NCBI RefSeq assembly: GCF_028307215.1
Contig: NZ_JAQMHV010000010.1
Span: 1 to 64,000, forward strand
Direction of reading: 5' to 3'
From: Falsirhodobacter sp. 20TX0035
GTDB lineage: Bacteria; Pseudomonadota; Alphaproteobacteria; Rhodobacterales; Rhodobacteraceae
DNA length: 64,000 bases
Shown here: piece by piece, positions 1 to 8,465 of the stretch
How positions within the stretch are numbered: the stretch's first letter is position 1
Layout of the letters: each line of letters begins with the position of its first letter
Notes under the pieces: model-generated
Database searches by the model: none
Told to the model about the DNA's origin: nothing
The model's input: only the letters and a program-made list of their open reading frames with translations
Program-made: the position numbers and the translations under genes

Positions 1-77
1 TCAGGCCCCGCGCAAACCGCATCAGGGGGGTCAATATTGGGCGCCGATAAGGGGTCAGTTTTGCGCGCCGATTGACA
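1..77. mobile_element. Terminus of an IS21-family insertion sequence (partial)
   Basis: Only the outer end of the element is in the window. A 22-bp unit beginning GGGGTCA and ending GCGCCGAT occurs twice, at 27-48 and 51-72, giving the stacked internal repeats typical of IS21-family ends. The element appears to stop at ...GATTGACA (77), so on the minus strand it starts TGTCAATCGGCGCGC, matching the TG...CA rule of the family. Base 78 onward is coding sequence of the phage protein. No transposase (IstA) or helper ATPase (IstB) is visible, as these would lie to the left. The family call rests on repeat architecture and end sequence only. Confidence 0.7.
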
Positions 78-78
78 G

Positions 79-3000
79 TTCACCTTCAAGAGCGGCGGCA
101 ACACCCTGACGGCCGGCTTTGGTGCCAAGGATTCCGGCAAGTGGCTGGACGATGACGGCAACCGCCATGACGTCTACTGGTTCGAGGCGGTGGCCGACGA
201 CGCGGACAGCAGCCTCATGCTGGTGCAGGCCGCCCAGATTAAGGAGGACGAGAAGAAGGGCATCGCTGCGGATCTGCGCGTGATCGACGTCTTCGACACC
301 GGATACACGCAGGCGGTGGCTCCATCGCGCGAGTCGCGCTTCGCCGCACCCGCCCGCGATGCCGGCGCGCGGCAGGCCACGCCGGAACAGCTTGCCGCGA
401 TCGAGTCCGCGGCGCGGGTGGAACTGGCCAAGCTGGGCATAGGCGAAGCCGTCAAGGTGGAGGCGAAGGCTACTGGCAAGGCGGGCGTGGCTGGCTCCTA
501 CCAGAACGGCCGGATCAGCGTCATTCTCGATGCCAACGGAAAATGGCGCGAGACACTGGATCACGAGGTGATTCACGCCCTGCGCGACAAGGCGCTATGG
601 GATGGTGCCGAGTATGGCCTGTTCACCCAGGACGAATGGCGCGCGCTGGTGAAGGCCGCACGCGCCGACAAAGCCTTGGTGGAGCGCGTGGAAGCCGCCT
701 ATCCCGACCTCTCCGGCCTCGCCCGCAGCGAGGAGATGGTGGCGGAATTGTATCGCTCCCATGCCACAGGACGCCGGGAGCAGCCCCAGGGGGCGCTTGC
801 CGGGGCGTTCGGCAAGGTCCGGTCCTTCTTCCGCGCCTTGGCCGCAGCCCTGCGGGGTGAGGGCTTCGTAGACGCAGCGAAGATCATGGAGCAGATCGCC
901 AACGGCCATATCGGCGGCCGGGGCCCGGGTGGCGGAGCCAAGAGCAAGGCCACAAACACGCATGGCACCACCGCGCGCACATTTGGGATGCCGACAGCAC
1001 CATTCAAGGATTCTCGATCCCCGGAGGAACGCCCCATCGTGGCCTCTCTGACGGGCAAGGAATTGGGCGAGTGGGCGGAATTGAAGCAGCTTCAGGCTAA
1101 GGCGCGGGACTGGTATCGCGACAACCTGGTGGGGCAGACCGTCACGAACGCAGCGACGGGCTGGCAGATCAGTTTCAACATGTCGGGTGCGAAGAAGACC
1201 ACGAACAGCGCCGGGGACGTGCTGCTACGTCTGGTTCCTGCGCTTCGCTCGATCATCGAACAGGGAACGCTGGTGCGATCGGAGCCCGATGCCCGTGGAC
1301 GCCACACCATCAAGGCCGTCCACAGCTTCTCCGCCCGTGTCTCGCTGGAAGGTCAACCGAAGGACGTGGTTGTGCAGGTGCGTGAAACCGAGAACGGCAC
1401 GTTCCACTACAATCTGTCGAGGGATATGGGCGACGGGGCTAAGTTCCTACGAACTTCGGGGTGGGACGAAACCTTACCTGACGGCTTGGAAAGCAACCCC
1501 GTCACGCTCAACATGGACCTTCAGGAGCCTTCCGTCAAGGAATCCCGCTTTACGGAAGCCGCTTCGCACTTCGCGGAAGACGTGGCGGTTGGCACGCGGA
1601 GCCGGATCGGGCGGGCGAAAGAGAAGCTGTCAGGCATCGAGGGCGAGCGGAGCGCGATCAGCCGCGCCGTCACGACCGCAATGGGGGGCGACACGAACCT
1701 TCTGGCGCTGGTGCCCGGGCGCGCCCTCTACGGGGAACTGGGCAAGTCCCTGCCCTCCGCGCGGAAATACCTGCGCGAGAAGGACGAAATGGACACTCTG
1801 CGCAACGAGTGGCACGGCAAGATGGACACCGTGGCGCAGGCGTGGCGCAAGGCCCTGTCCCGCGATGGCGCGGCCAACACGACCATGATGGAGATGATGC
1901 ACGAGGCGACGATCGCCGGGGTGGACCCTGCCCGCCCGTTCGAGCCGCTCGTGTCGGAAGCTGACGCGCGTGCCCTCAAGAACGGCGCGCTGTCCAAGGA
2001 CGCCCGCAAGCGCATCCTCGACCTGCAGGAGCGGGATCGGACGCGGATCGTGAAGCACCGGGATATGGTCGGGCGGTGGAACGCCCTGCCCCAGCCGCTC
2101 AAGGACGTGTGGAACAGCGTGCGCAACGCCTATGAGGAACAGGGCAAAGCGTTCGAGGATGCCGTGGTGGACAACGTGCGGGACGCCATGGCGATCGGGC
2201 TGGAACGGGCGCAGCGGAAGTATGAGGCCGACATGCGCGAGATCACCGACGAGGGCCTGACCGGTCAGGAGAAGGATGACGCAGAGGCCGCCGCCAAGAA
2301 ACGCCTGAACGGGGCCAAGCGGCGCAACGGCTGGGGCCAGAACGCCCGCATTTCCTCGCTGCGTGCCGAGTTCGAGTCCAACAAGATCACGGCCCCCTAT
2401 TTCCCCCTCATGCGCTTCGGTCGCTTCTACCTGACGCTGCGCGATGAAGATGGGAAGGTCATCAGCTTCTCCAAGCACGAGACGGAGGGGGATCAGCTTC
2501 GGGAAGCCAAGCGTCTGCAGGCGGAATATCCGAACGGCCGGATCGAGCGCGGCACGATCGATGACAGCTTCGAGGCGCGGGAGCAGGTTGATCCTTCCTT
2601 CGTGGCCGACATCGAGGCGATGATGGGCGACATCGGGGCCGATCGCGAGGTGATGGACGGCATCTGGCAGAAATACATCGAGACGCTGCCCGATCTGTCC
2701 GTCCGCCGGTCCCGCCTGCACCGCAAGGGCACCGAAGGGTATCAGGCTGACGCCTTCCGTGCGTTCGGCCGGCAGATGTTCCATGGCTCCCATCAGCTTG
2801 CCCGCCTGAAATACGGGCTGCGCATGAAGAAGACGCTGGAGGATGCCCGCGTCGAGGCGGAGCAGAGCAACGACCCCAACCGGAACGGCCTGATCGTGAC
2901 GGAGATGGGCAAGCGACATGCCTTCGTGATGAACCCGACCGGCAGCGCCTTGGGCCAACGGCTGACCTCGGCCGCCTTCGTCTATTACCTGGGCATCACG

Positions 3001-4479
3001 CCGGGCGCCGCCCTGGCCAACCTCACGCAAACGACGATCGTGGGCGTGCCGATGCTGGCGGCCGGCTTCCAGAAGGGCGGCGTCTCCCGCGCCTCCCGCG
3101 AGATGATGCGGGCCCTCAAGGACTTCACGGCCGGCGTCGACAAGGCCGGCTTGAAGGAAGGCGACTACGGCGTGGGGCGGTCCAAGAACTTGACCGACGA
3201 CGAGCGCGCGGCCGTGGAAGAAGCCTACCGGCTCGGCACGATCGACAAGAGCCAGGCGCACGATCTGGCCGGCGTGGGCGAGACGGGGATCGAATACAAC
3301 GACCGCCGGCAGAAGATCATGGGCTTCATCGGCTATGCCTTCCACCACACGGAGCGCCTGAACCGCGAGGTGACGTATCTGGCCGCCTACCGCATGGCCC
3401 GTGACAACGGCATGTCCCACATGGACAGCATCGAGAAGGCCGCCGACCTGACGTGGAAGACGCACTTCGACTACACCAACACCAGCCGGCCGCGCCTCGT
3501 GCAAGGCGACTGGATGAAGGTGCTGCTGACCTTCCGCAACTTCCAGATCAACATGCTCTACCGCCTGTTCCGGGACGTGCATCAGGCCGTGAAGGGCAAA
3601 TCCGCGGCCGAGCGCCGGGAAGCCCGGGGCCAGCTCGTCGGGATCACCGGCTCCATGATGATCCATGCCGGCATCAAGGGCACATGGGGCTATGCCCTGA
3701 CGATGATGCTTCTGGGCCTGTTCACGGGCTTTGAGGACGACGAACTGGAAAACGAGGTGCAGAAGGCGCTGGTGAACACCCTCGGCCGCGACATTGCGGG
3801 GGTTCTGCTGCAAGGCGTTCCGGGACACCTGACCGGGACGGACCTTACCAACCGGATCGGGATGCCCGAACTGTGGTTCCGGTCCTCGGATCGGATGCTG
3901 GAAGGCCAGGACGCCTACAACTTCTACCTGTCGGAACTGTTGGGCGCGGTGCCGGCGATGGCCGAAAGCGCCTTCCGGGGCGCGGCGCAGGCGATGGATG
4001 GCAACTACTGGCGCGGCGTGGAAACCATGATGCCCAAGTTCATCCGCGACCAGATGCGGGCCACCCGCTACTGGGACGAGGGTGTGACGACCATGGGTGG
4101 GGATCTGCTGCTGGACGGCGGCAGCGTCCGGGATGCCCTCAAGCAGTCCTTGGGCTTCACCCCGGCCCGGGCGGCGGCGCGCTACGAGGCCAACAGCCGC
4201 CTGAAGAACGCCGAGAAGCGCATCGAGGACGAGCGGAAGGACATTCTGCGCGACGTGACGCGCCGGCTTCGGGCCCAGAAGCCCATGACGGAGGCCATGC
4301 AGCGCCGGATTGCAGAGTTCAACGGCACCTATCCCGATCGGGCGATCACGGGCCCGACGATCACCAAGTCCCTGCGCGGCCGCATCCGGGCCTCCGAGGA
4401 CATGGAAGGAGGGATCAGGATCAACCGAAACCTTGATCGCGTGCTGCGGGAGGATGCCGCGCCGGCGATCTACAACTGA
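79..4479 (+). CDS. PLxRFG-domain giant phage protein, 5' end cut off by IS21 insertion
   Basis: Large polyvalent phage protein of the PLxRFG family, found next to structural genes of podovirus-like prophages and probably an internal or ejected virion protein. The diagnostic P-L-M-R-F-G is at bases 2404-2421. A zinc-metalloprotease-like HEVIH motif is at 562-576. The last third holds a hydrophobic segment around 3660-3720, and charged helices dominate the rest. The frame is open from the IS end (an in-frame TGA at 73-75 belongs to the IS), so the true start is lost; GTG at 190 is only the first usable start codon left. At least 1,466 residues remain. The product is probably non-functional or expressed only by internal initiation. 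A strong hairpin terminator follows. Confidence 0.85.
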   Translation, partial: FTFKSGGNTLTAGFGAKDSGKWLDDDGNRHDVYWFEAVADDADSSLMLVQAAQIKEDEKKGIAADLRVIDVFDTGYTQAVAPSRESRFAAPARDAGARQATPEQLAAIESAARVELAKLGIGEAVKVEAKATGKAGVAGSYQNGRISVILDANGKWRETLDHEVIHALRDKALWDGAEYGLFTQDEWRALVKAARADKALVERVEAAYPDLSGLARSEEMVAELYRSHATGRREQPQGALAGAFGKVRSFFRALAAALRGEGFVDAAKIMEQIANGHIGGRGPGGGAKSKATNTHGTTARTFGMPTAPFKDSRSPEERPIVASLTGKELGEWAELKQLQAKARDWYRDNLVGQTVTNAATGWQISFNMSGAKKTTNSAGDVLLRLVPALRSIIEQGTLVRSEPDARGRHTIKAVHSFSARVSLEGQPKDVVVQVRETENGTFHYNLSRDMGDGAKFLRTSGWDETLPDGLESNPVTLNMDLQEPSVKESRFTEAASHFAEDVAVGTRSRIGRAKEKLSGIEGERSAISRAVTTAMGGDTNLLALVPGRALYGELGKSLPSARKYLREKDEMDTLRNEWHGKMDTVAQAWRKALSRDGAANTTMMEMMHEATIAGVDPARPFEPLVSEADARALKNGALSKDARKRILDLQERDRTRIVKHRDMVGRWNALPQPLKDVWNSVRNAYEEQGKAFEDAVVDNVRDAMAIGLERAQRKYEADMREITDEGLTGQEKDDAEAAAKKRLNGAKRRNGWGQNARISSLRAEFESNKITAPYFPLMRFGRFYLTLRDEDGKVISFSKHETEGDQLREAKRLQAEYPNGRIERGTIDDSFEAREQVDPSFVADIEAMMGDIGADREVMDGIWQKYIETLPDLSVRRSRLHRKGTEGYQADAFRAFGRQMFHGSHQLARLKYGLRMKKTLEDARVEAEQSNDPNRNGLIVTEMGKRHAFVMNPTGSALGQRLTSAAFVYYLGITPGAALANLTQTTIVGVPMLAAGFQKGGVSRASREMMRALKDFTAGVDKAGLKEGDYGVGRSKNLTDDERAAVEEAYRLGTIDKSQAHDLAGVGETGIEYNDRRQKIMGFIGYAFHHTERLNREVTYLAAYRMARDNGMSHMDSIEKAADLTWKTHFDYTNTSRPRLVQGDWMKVLLTFRNFQINMLYRLFRDVHQAVKGKSAAERREARGQLVGITGSMMIHAGIKGTWGYALTMMLLGLFTGFEDDELENEVQKALVNTLGRDIAGVLLQGVPGHLTGTDLTNRIGMPELWFRSSDRMLEGQDAYNFYLSELLGAVPAMAESAFRGAAQAMDGNYWRGVETMMPKFIRDQMRATRYWDEGVTTMGGDLLLDGGSVRDALKQSLGFTPARAAARYEANSRLKNAEKRIEDERKDILRDVTRRLRAQKPMTEAMQRRIAEFNGTYPDRAITGPTITKSLRGRIRASEDMEGGIRINRNLDRVLREDAAPAIYN

Positions 4480-4489
4480 TCTCTCTATG

Positions 4490-4523
4490 ACACCGCCGGC
4501 GTGTTAAAGTCGGCGGTGTTTGC
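4490..4523 (+). terminator. Rho-independent-like terminator after the PLxRFG gene
   Basis: Perfect 9-bp stem ACACCGCCG (4490-4498) with CGGCGGTGT (4511-4519), a 12-nt loop, then a short TTT tract. It begins 11 bases after the stop codon. It also coincides with the last recognisable phage base before foreign cargo begins. Confidence 0.6.
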
Positions 4524-4535
4524 TCATCCAAGAAA

Positions 4536-4684
4536 GGAAGCGTGGTCGTCTTCATGGTGAGAGGCTTGAAACCGGCCAGCCACATGATGGCGATATACCC
4601 CGAGGTTCCTGCCTAACCGACCGCAGCGTAGACCATGGTAATGACGAGGAAGGCCATTGGAAGGAAAACGGTTTCGCTGCCCAT
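4536..4684 (-). pseudogene. Broken N-terminal fragment of a TauE/SafE (TSUP) family sulfite/anion exporter
   Basis: Reading the minus strand from ATG at 4684 gives a hydrophobic start (FLPMAFLVITMVYAAVG), then a TAG stop at codon 24 (4613-4615), then AGTSGYIAIMWLAGF and TMKTTTL. This is the typical TSUP N-terminus, where the stop replaces a Gln or His codon. TSUP exporters are about 250 residues; similarity here ends after roughly 49 codons, close to the phage terminator. The gene is therefore both nonsense-mutated and truncated at the phage junction. It lies 72 bp downstream of the merR-type gene on the same strand and was probably once co-transcribed with it. The call is by motif recognition and is moderately sure. 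Confidence 0.55.
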
Positions 4685-4755
4685 GCTGGTCCCTTGGCGT
4701 ATGGACCCTCAGCTTATGCCGCATCATGGTCAATGCTGAATACCAGCCATTCACC

Positions 4756-5139
4756 CTATTGAACAAAAGCCTCCAGAATGGGGCATACTCCTGGACCTTG
4801 ATGGGCACACTGGTCCGCAAGATGCCGCAAAGAATCCCGGACCTTCTTCATCTCCTCGATCTGTCGATCCAAGACTTGAAGCCGCTGATACGCCATCTTG
4901 CGCGCTCGTTCCCGATCCTGGCACGCATCCAGGTCGATCAGCTCCTTGATCTCCTCCAATGTGAAACCGGCGCGTTGAGCGGCCCGAATGAATTTCAGGC
5001 GTTTAACAGCATCTTCGCCGTATCGTCTGATCCCTGATGGGACAACGGGCGTATCCAGAAGCCCTTTGCGCTGGTAAAACCGAACGGTCTCCACCCCAAC
5101 CTCAGCAGTGTCAGCGAATTGCTTGATCGTCAGACTCAT
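4756..5139 (-). CDS. MerR-family metal-responsive regulator (mercury-MerR-like)
   Basis: Cytoplasmic dimeric activator/repressor of 127 residues. The N-terminal winged-helix reads TIKQFADTAEVGVETVRFYQRKGLL, the standard MerR DNA-binding start, followed by the dimerisation helix. Three cysteines (DAC, then DQC, then GVC near the C-terminus) follow the spacing pattern of the mercury sensor MerR (Cys82/117/126) with a 3-residue insertion after the first. ATG at 5139 is chosen because it starts the conserved helix, although an open frame runs upstream. A mer-type operator lies directly in front, shared with the divergent DUF305 gene. Its ligand could be Hg(II) or another soft metal; no merA, merT or merP is present. 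Confidence 0.85.
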   Translation of the reverse strand: MSLTIKQFADTAEVGVETVRFYQRKGLLDTPVVPSGIRRYGEDAVKRLKFIRAAQRAGFTLEEIKELIDLDACQDRERARKMAYQRLQVLDRQIEEMKKVRDSLRHLADQCAHQGPGVCPILEAFVQ

Positions 5140-5142
5140 GCC

Positions 5143-5174
5143 TTGACTCCGTACTATGGTACGGATGGTATATA
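5143..5174 (+). promoter_or_regulatory. MerR-type operator/promoter with 20-bp spacer
   Basis: A -35 TTGACT (5143-5148) and -10 TATATA (5169-5174) are separated by 20 bp, the over-long spacing that MerR activators untwist. The spacer carries the perfect dyad TCCGTAC-tatg-GTACGGA (5148-5165), essentially the half-sites of the Tn21/Tn501 mer operator. The orientation drives the DUF305 gene at 5321. Confidence 0.75.
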
Positions 5175-5320
5175 GCATCCGGTCGATCGTCAGCAAGCCG
5201 GATGCCATGACTGCCAGTTGCAAGAAAGCTCTGATGTCATGGGAGCCGGCCTCATCGGCGTCACCCATTCCTGGCCCACAGCCCGTTAGACATAATCCAG
5301 CAAGACGGAGATCCTGCAAG

Positions 5321-5674
5321 ATGCTGACCAAGAAGATCATCCTCGCGGCCACCATGGCCGCGCTGCTGACGACGCCTGCCATCGCTCAATCCAGCATGGA
5401 CCATTCCGCCCACGCGGAAGGGCCGATGGCCGACTACATGGCGACCATGGACACCATGAACGGCATGGAATCTTCCGGCAATGCAGATGCGGACTTCCTC
5501 CTGATGATGATCCCGCACCACCAGTCGGCCATCGACATGGCGAAGGTCGAACTTGAGCAAGGCAAGGATCAAGAGACCCAAGAGATGGCCGAAAAGATCA
5601 TCGCGGCGCAGGAGGAGGAGATCGCTGAAATGAAGGCGATGCTGAAGCGCCTTGGAGTGGAAGCACCGCAGTAA
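5321..5674 (+). CDS. DUF305 family periplasmic protein
   Basis: 117-residue exported protein. A Sec signal peptide (MLTKKIILAATMAALLTTPAIA) is followed by a Met/His-rich mature part with the family hallmark MMIPHHQSAIDMA and an acidic helical tail. DUF305 proteins (for example cyanobacterial CopM) are periplasmic metal, chiefly copper, binders, so a metal-sequestering role is inferred. ATG 5321 is preceded by GGAG and starts the signal peptide; an open upstream frame is leader. The promoter at 5143-5174 leaves a leader of about 140 nt. Control by the divergent MerR is likely from the operator position. Confidence 0.8.
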   Translation: MLTKKIILAATMAALLTTPAIAQSSMDHSAHAEGPMADYMATMDTMNGMESSGNADADFLLMMIPHHQSAIDMAKVELEQGKDQETQEMAEKIIAAQEEEIAEMKAMLKRLGVEAPQ

Positions 5675-5680
5675 GCTCAT

Positions 5681-5702
5681 GAGGGCGGCCTAGGCAGCCC
5701 TC
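5681..5702. terminator. Weak hairpin between convergent DUF305 and MerR genes
   Basis: GAGGGC (5681-5686) pairs with GCCCTC (5697-5702) across a 10-nt loop. There is no T-tract on either side, so terminator function is uncertain. It lies in the 64-bp gap between two convergent genes. Confidence 0.3.
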
Positions 5703-5738
5703 CTACTAGCACGGCTTGGGCGTTGATGCCGGTGCTGT

Positions 5739-6167
5739 TCAGAAATGCTCTGCGCGATGCTCGCTGACGCAGTGGGCATGATCGCCCAGCACCTCGATGA
5801 CGCGGCAATTGGCAATCGTTCCACAGGCGCATTGCGTCAGCATCCGTTCCAGTTCGGCCTCAAGGGCCTGTAGACGCGCGATACGCGCCTTCACTTCGCT
5901 CAGCTGGCGCGCGGTGATACGGTCCACCTCGATACAGGACTGGTCAGGGTTGTCGGCAAGGCCCAGAAGTTCGCGGATCGCCTCCAGAGGGAAGCCGAGG
6001 TCGCGAGCATGGCGGATGAAGGCTAGGCGACTGACGCTGGCGCTTTCATATACGCGCTGATTACCAGCGGAGCGGCTGGCGGGCGGGAGCATTCCGATGT
6101 CTTCGTAATAGCGGATGGTCGGCACCTTGACCCCGGTGGCCTCGCTCAACTTTCCAATGCTCAGCAT
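5739..6167 (-). CDS. MerR-family Zn/Cd/Pb-responsive regulator (ZntR/PbrR/CadR type)
   Basis: 142-residue activator of the adjacent efflux ATPase. The N-terminal HTH reads MLSIGKLSEATGVKVPTIRY, followed by YEDIGMLPP, and a long dimerisation helix spans about residues 75-115. Metal-ligand cysteines occur as SCIEVDR (about residue 79) and QCACG...NC near 115-125, matching the ZntR layout (Cys79, Cys114/115, Cys124), with an extra His/Cys-containing tail (HAHC). It is divergent from the P-type ATPase with the operator between them. Specificity among Zn, Cd and Pb cannot be read from sequence alone. Confidence 0.88.
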   Translation of the reverse strand: MLSIGKLSEATGVKVPTIRYYEDIGMLPPASRSAGNQRVYESASVSRLAFIRHARDLGFPLEAIRELLGLADNPDQSCIEVDRITARQLSEVKARIARLQALEAELERMLTQCACGTIANCRVIEVLGDHAHCVSEHRAEHF

Positions 6168-6177
6168 GAGAAACCCC

Positions 6178-6208
6178 TTGAACCTCTAGTTGCTAGAGCA
6201 AGTAGTTT
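6178..6208 (+). promoter_or_regulatory. ZntR/PbrR-type operator in the P-type ATPase promoter
   Basis: -35 TTGAAC (6178-6183), a 19-bp spacer holding the dyad CTCTAG-ttg-CTAGAG, and -10 TAGTTT (6203-6208). The spacing and dyad match CueR/ZntR/PbrR operators. It lies 11 bp upstream of the divergent regulator's start and 40 bp upstream of the ATPase start. Confidence 0.72.
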
Positions 6209-6248
6209 CCCGATTCGATGGGCACAAGAGCCCGGATACGGAGACAAG

Positions 6249-8465
6249 ATGGCAGAGCGGCGGGAATGGACCGTGACCGGCATGGACTGCGCGGTGTGCA
6301 CGGCCAAGGTCGTGCGAGCGGTGGAACGGCTGCCCGGTGTCAGCGATGTGAAGGTTGCGCTGATGGCGGAGCGGCTGTCGCTGAATGTGGAAGACGGTGG
6401 TGCCGCCGCCGTCGAGGATACCGTTCGCAAGCTGGGCTACGGTATCGCGCCGAAAGGTCAGGAGGCTCCTCGCAAGAAAGCCTTTGTGATGCCCGGAGAG
6501 CCGACGAACGCCGAGGTGGGAGACCACGCCGGTCATGACCATGGTCCTGCCGGAAACCATTCCGGGCATGGCCACAGCCACGACGATCCTGCGGATCGCG
6601 GCAAGCCTTGGCATCGCACCGGCAAGGGGCGGCTGGTGATCCTGACAGGCGCCCTGCTGGGGGCGGCCTGGGGTGTCGAACTCTTGACCTCCGCCGAGCT
6701 TGGCTACTGGGCGTTCCTGCTTGCCTGCCTGATCGGCGTCGCCCCTGTCGCGAAACGCGCGTTCGAGGCGCTGCGCATGGGCCAGCCCTTCACCATCGAG
6801 TCGCTGATGACCATCGCCGCCATCGGCGCGCTGTTCATCGGTGCCGCCGAAGAGGCGGCGCTGGTCGTGTTCCTCTTCGCGGTCGGGGAGGTGCTGGAAG
6901 GGGTGGCCACAGGAAAAGCGCGCGAAGGCATACGCGCGCTGGCGAATCTCGTGCCAAAGACCGCGCTTCTGGAAGTGGACGGGCAGACGCGCACGGTTCC
7001 GGCGGATGCGCTTGCCATCGGGCAGATCGTGCTGGTTCGGCCCGGCGACCGCATTCCCGCAGATGGCACCATCAAGGAAGGCACCAGCGGCATCGACGAA
7101 AGTCCCGTTACGGGCGAAAGCGTTCCGCTGGCCAAGACCGCAGGCGATGCGGTCTTCGCGGGGTCGATCAACACCGAGGCCGCGCTGCGCATCCGGGTCA
7201 CGCGCGAGCCGTCCGACAACACGATTGCCCGCATCATCCGACTGGTGGAGGAGGCCGAAGAGGCGCGTGCGCCAACCGAGCGGTTCATCGACCGCTTCAG
7301 CCGCTGGTATATGCCCGCCGTGGTCGTCGTGGCCGCGCTGGTCATCGTGGTCCCGCCTCTGGCGATGGACGCGGATTGGGGAACGTGGGTGTATCGGGGG
7401 CTGGCGCTTCTGCTCATCGGTTGCCCTTGCGCGCTGGTGATCTCCGTCCCGGCCGCCATCGCTTCGGCCCTGTCGTCAGGCGCGCGACGAGGGCTGCTCA
7501 TGAAAGGTGGCGCGGTGATCGAGGCGGCCGCGAAGACCACCCATGTCGCTTTCGACAAGACCGGCACGCTGACGCGCGGCAAGCCAGTCGTGACCGACCT
7601 TGTGCCCGCTTCGGGAGTCTCCGAGGCTGATCTTATGGCTGTTGCCGCCGGGGTTGAAACGGGGTCGAGCCATCCGTTGGCACAGGCTATTCTCATCCGG
7701 GCCGCAGGATCGGCGCTTCCTTCCACCAATGCGCGCGCTCTGCCCGGCAAGGGGGCCGAGGCCGTGGTGGAAGGCGCGATGGCTTGGGTCACGTCCCCCC
7801 GCCATGCGGCGGAACTTGAAGGTATCGATGGATTCGCCTTGCGTCGGGCGGCCGCGCTGGAAGAGGAAGGAAAGACCGTCGTCGCGGTCTTTCGCGCCCG
7901 CCAACCGCTTGGCCTCATCGCCCTGCGGGACGAGCCCCGTGAGGATGCGGCCGACGCCGTGCGACAGCTCAAGGCGATGGGAGTGTCTTCCGTCATGCTC
8001 ACGGGCGACAACGCCCGCACGGCCGCCGCCATCGCGGGTGGCCTTGGCTTGGATCATCGGGCCGAGATGATGCCCGAGGACAAGCTTTCGGTCATCCGGG
8101 AACTGGGGCCGCAGGTGATGATGATCGGTGACGGCATCAACGACGCCCCTGCGCTGAAGCAGGCCGGCGTGGGCGTCGCCATGGGGTCGGGCACGGACGT
8201 TGCCTTGGAAACGGCGGACGCGGCCATCTTGCGCGACAGGGTGACGGACGCGCCGGCACTGATCCGCCTCGCCCGCGCCACGATGGGCAACATCCGGCAG
8301 AACGTCGCACTGGCCCTGGGGCTGAAAGCCGTTTTCCTCGTCACGTCTGTCCTCGGGATCACCGGGCTGTGGATCGCGATCTTGGCTGATACCGGGGCGA
8401 CCGTTCTGGTCACGCTGAATGCCCTGCGCCTTCTTGGATACAATCCGGCAAAGGAAAGAAAATGA
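6249..8465 (+). CDS. zntA: Heavy-metal translocating P1B-2-type ATPase (Zn2+/Cd2+/Pb2+ efflux)
   Basis: Inner-membrane pump of 738 residues exporting divalent soft metals. An HMA domain with GMDCAVC (11-17) is followed by a His-rich linker (92-112), which suggests Zn or Cd buffering. The metal-site CPC is at 392-394, the phosphorylated Asp of DKTGTLT at 436, the SSHP motif in the N domain, and GDGIND at 627-632. Lys693 and Asp714 in the last two membrane helices are the P1B-2 signature, and these positions coincide with the numbering of E. coli ZntA. It overlaps the signal peptidase II gene by 4 bp (ATGA). It is regulated by the divergent MerR through the 19-bp-spacer promoter. cadA or pbrA would be equally fair names. 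Confidence 0.93.
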   Translation: MAERREWTVTGMDCAVCTAKVVRAVERLPGVSDVKVALMAERLSLNVEDGGAAAVEDTVRKLGYGIAPKGQEAPRKKAFVMPGEPTNAEVGDHAGHDHGPAGNHSGHGHSHDDPADRGKPWHRTGKGRLVILTGALLGAAWGVELLTSAELGYWAFLLACLIGVAPVAKRAFEALRMGQPFTIESLMTIAAIGALFIGAAEEAALVVFLFAVGEVLEGVATGKAREGIRALANLVPKTALLEVDGQTRTVPADALAIGQIVLVRPGDRIPADGTIKEGTSGIDESPVTGESVPLAKTAGDAVFAGSINTEAALRIRVTREPSDNTIARIIRLVEEAEEARAPTERFIDRFSRWYMPAVVVVAALVIVVPPLAMDADWGTWVYRGLALLLIGCPCALVISVPAAIASALSSGARRGLLMKGGAVIEAAAKTTHVAFDKTGTLTRGKPVVTDLVPASGVSEADLMAVAAGVETGSSHPLAQAILIRAAGSALPSTNARALPGKGAEAVVEGAMAWVTSPRHAAELEGIDGFALRRAAALEEEGKTVVAVFRARQPLGLIALRDEPREDAADAVRQLKAMGVSSVMLTGDNARTAAAIAGGLGLDHRAEMMPEDKLSVIRELGPQVMMIGDGINDAPALKQAGVGVAMGSGTDVALETADAAILRDRVTDAPALIRLARATMGNIRQNVALALGLKAVFLVTSVLGITGLWIAILADTGATVLVTLNALRLLGYNPAKERK

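Noticed and set aside
1630-3828. 732-codon minus-strand open frame opposite the PLxRFG gene
   Set aside because: Antisense shadow of GC-rich coding DNA: low-complexity His/Arg/Gly composition, no ribosome site, no motif.
4520-5037. Small plus-strand frames opposite the MerR gene and TauE remnant
   Set aside because: Overlap a clear minus-strand MerR gene and have no ribosome sites.
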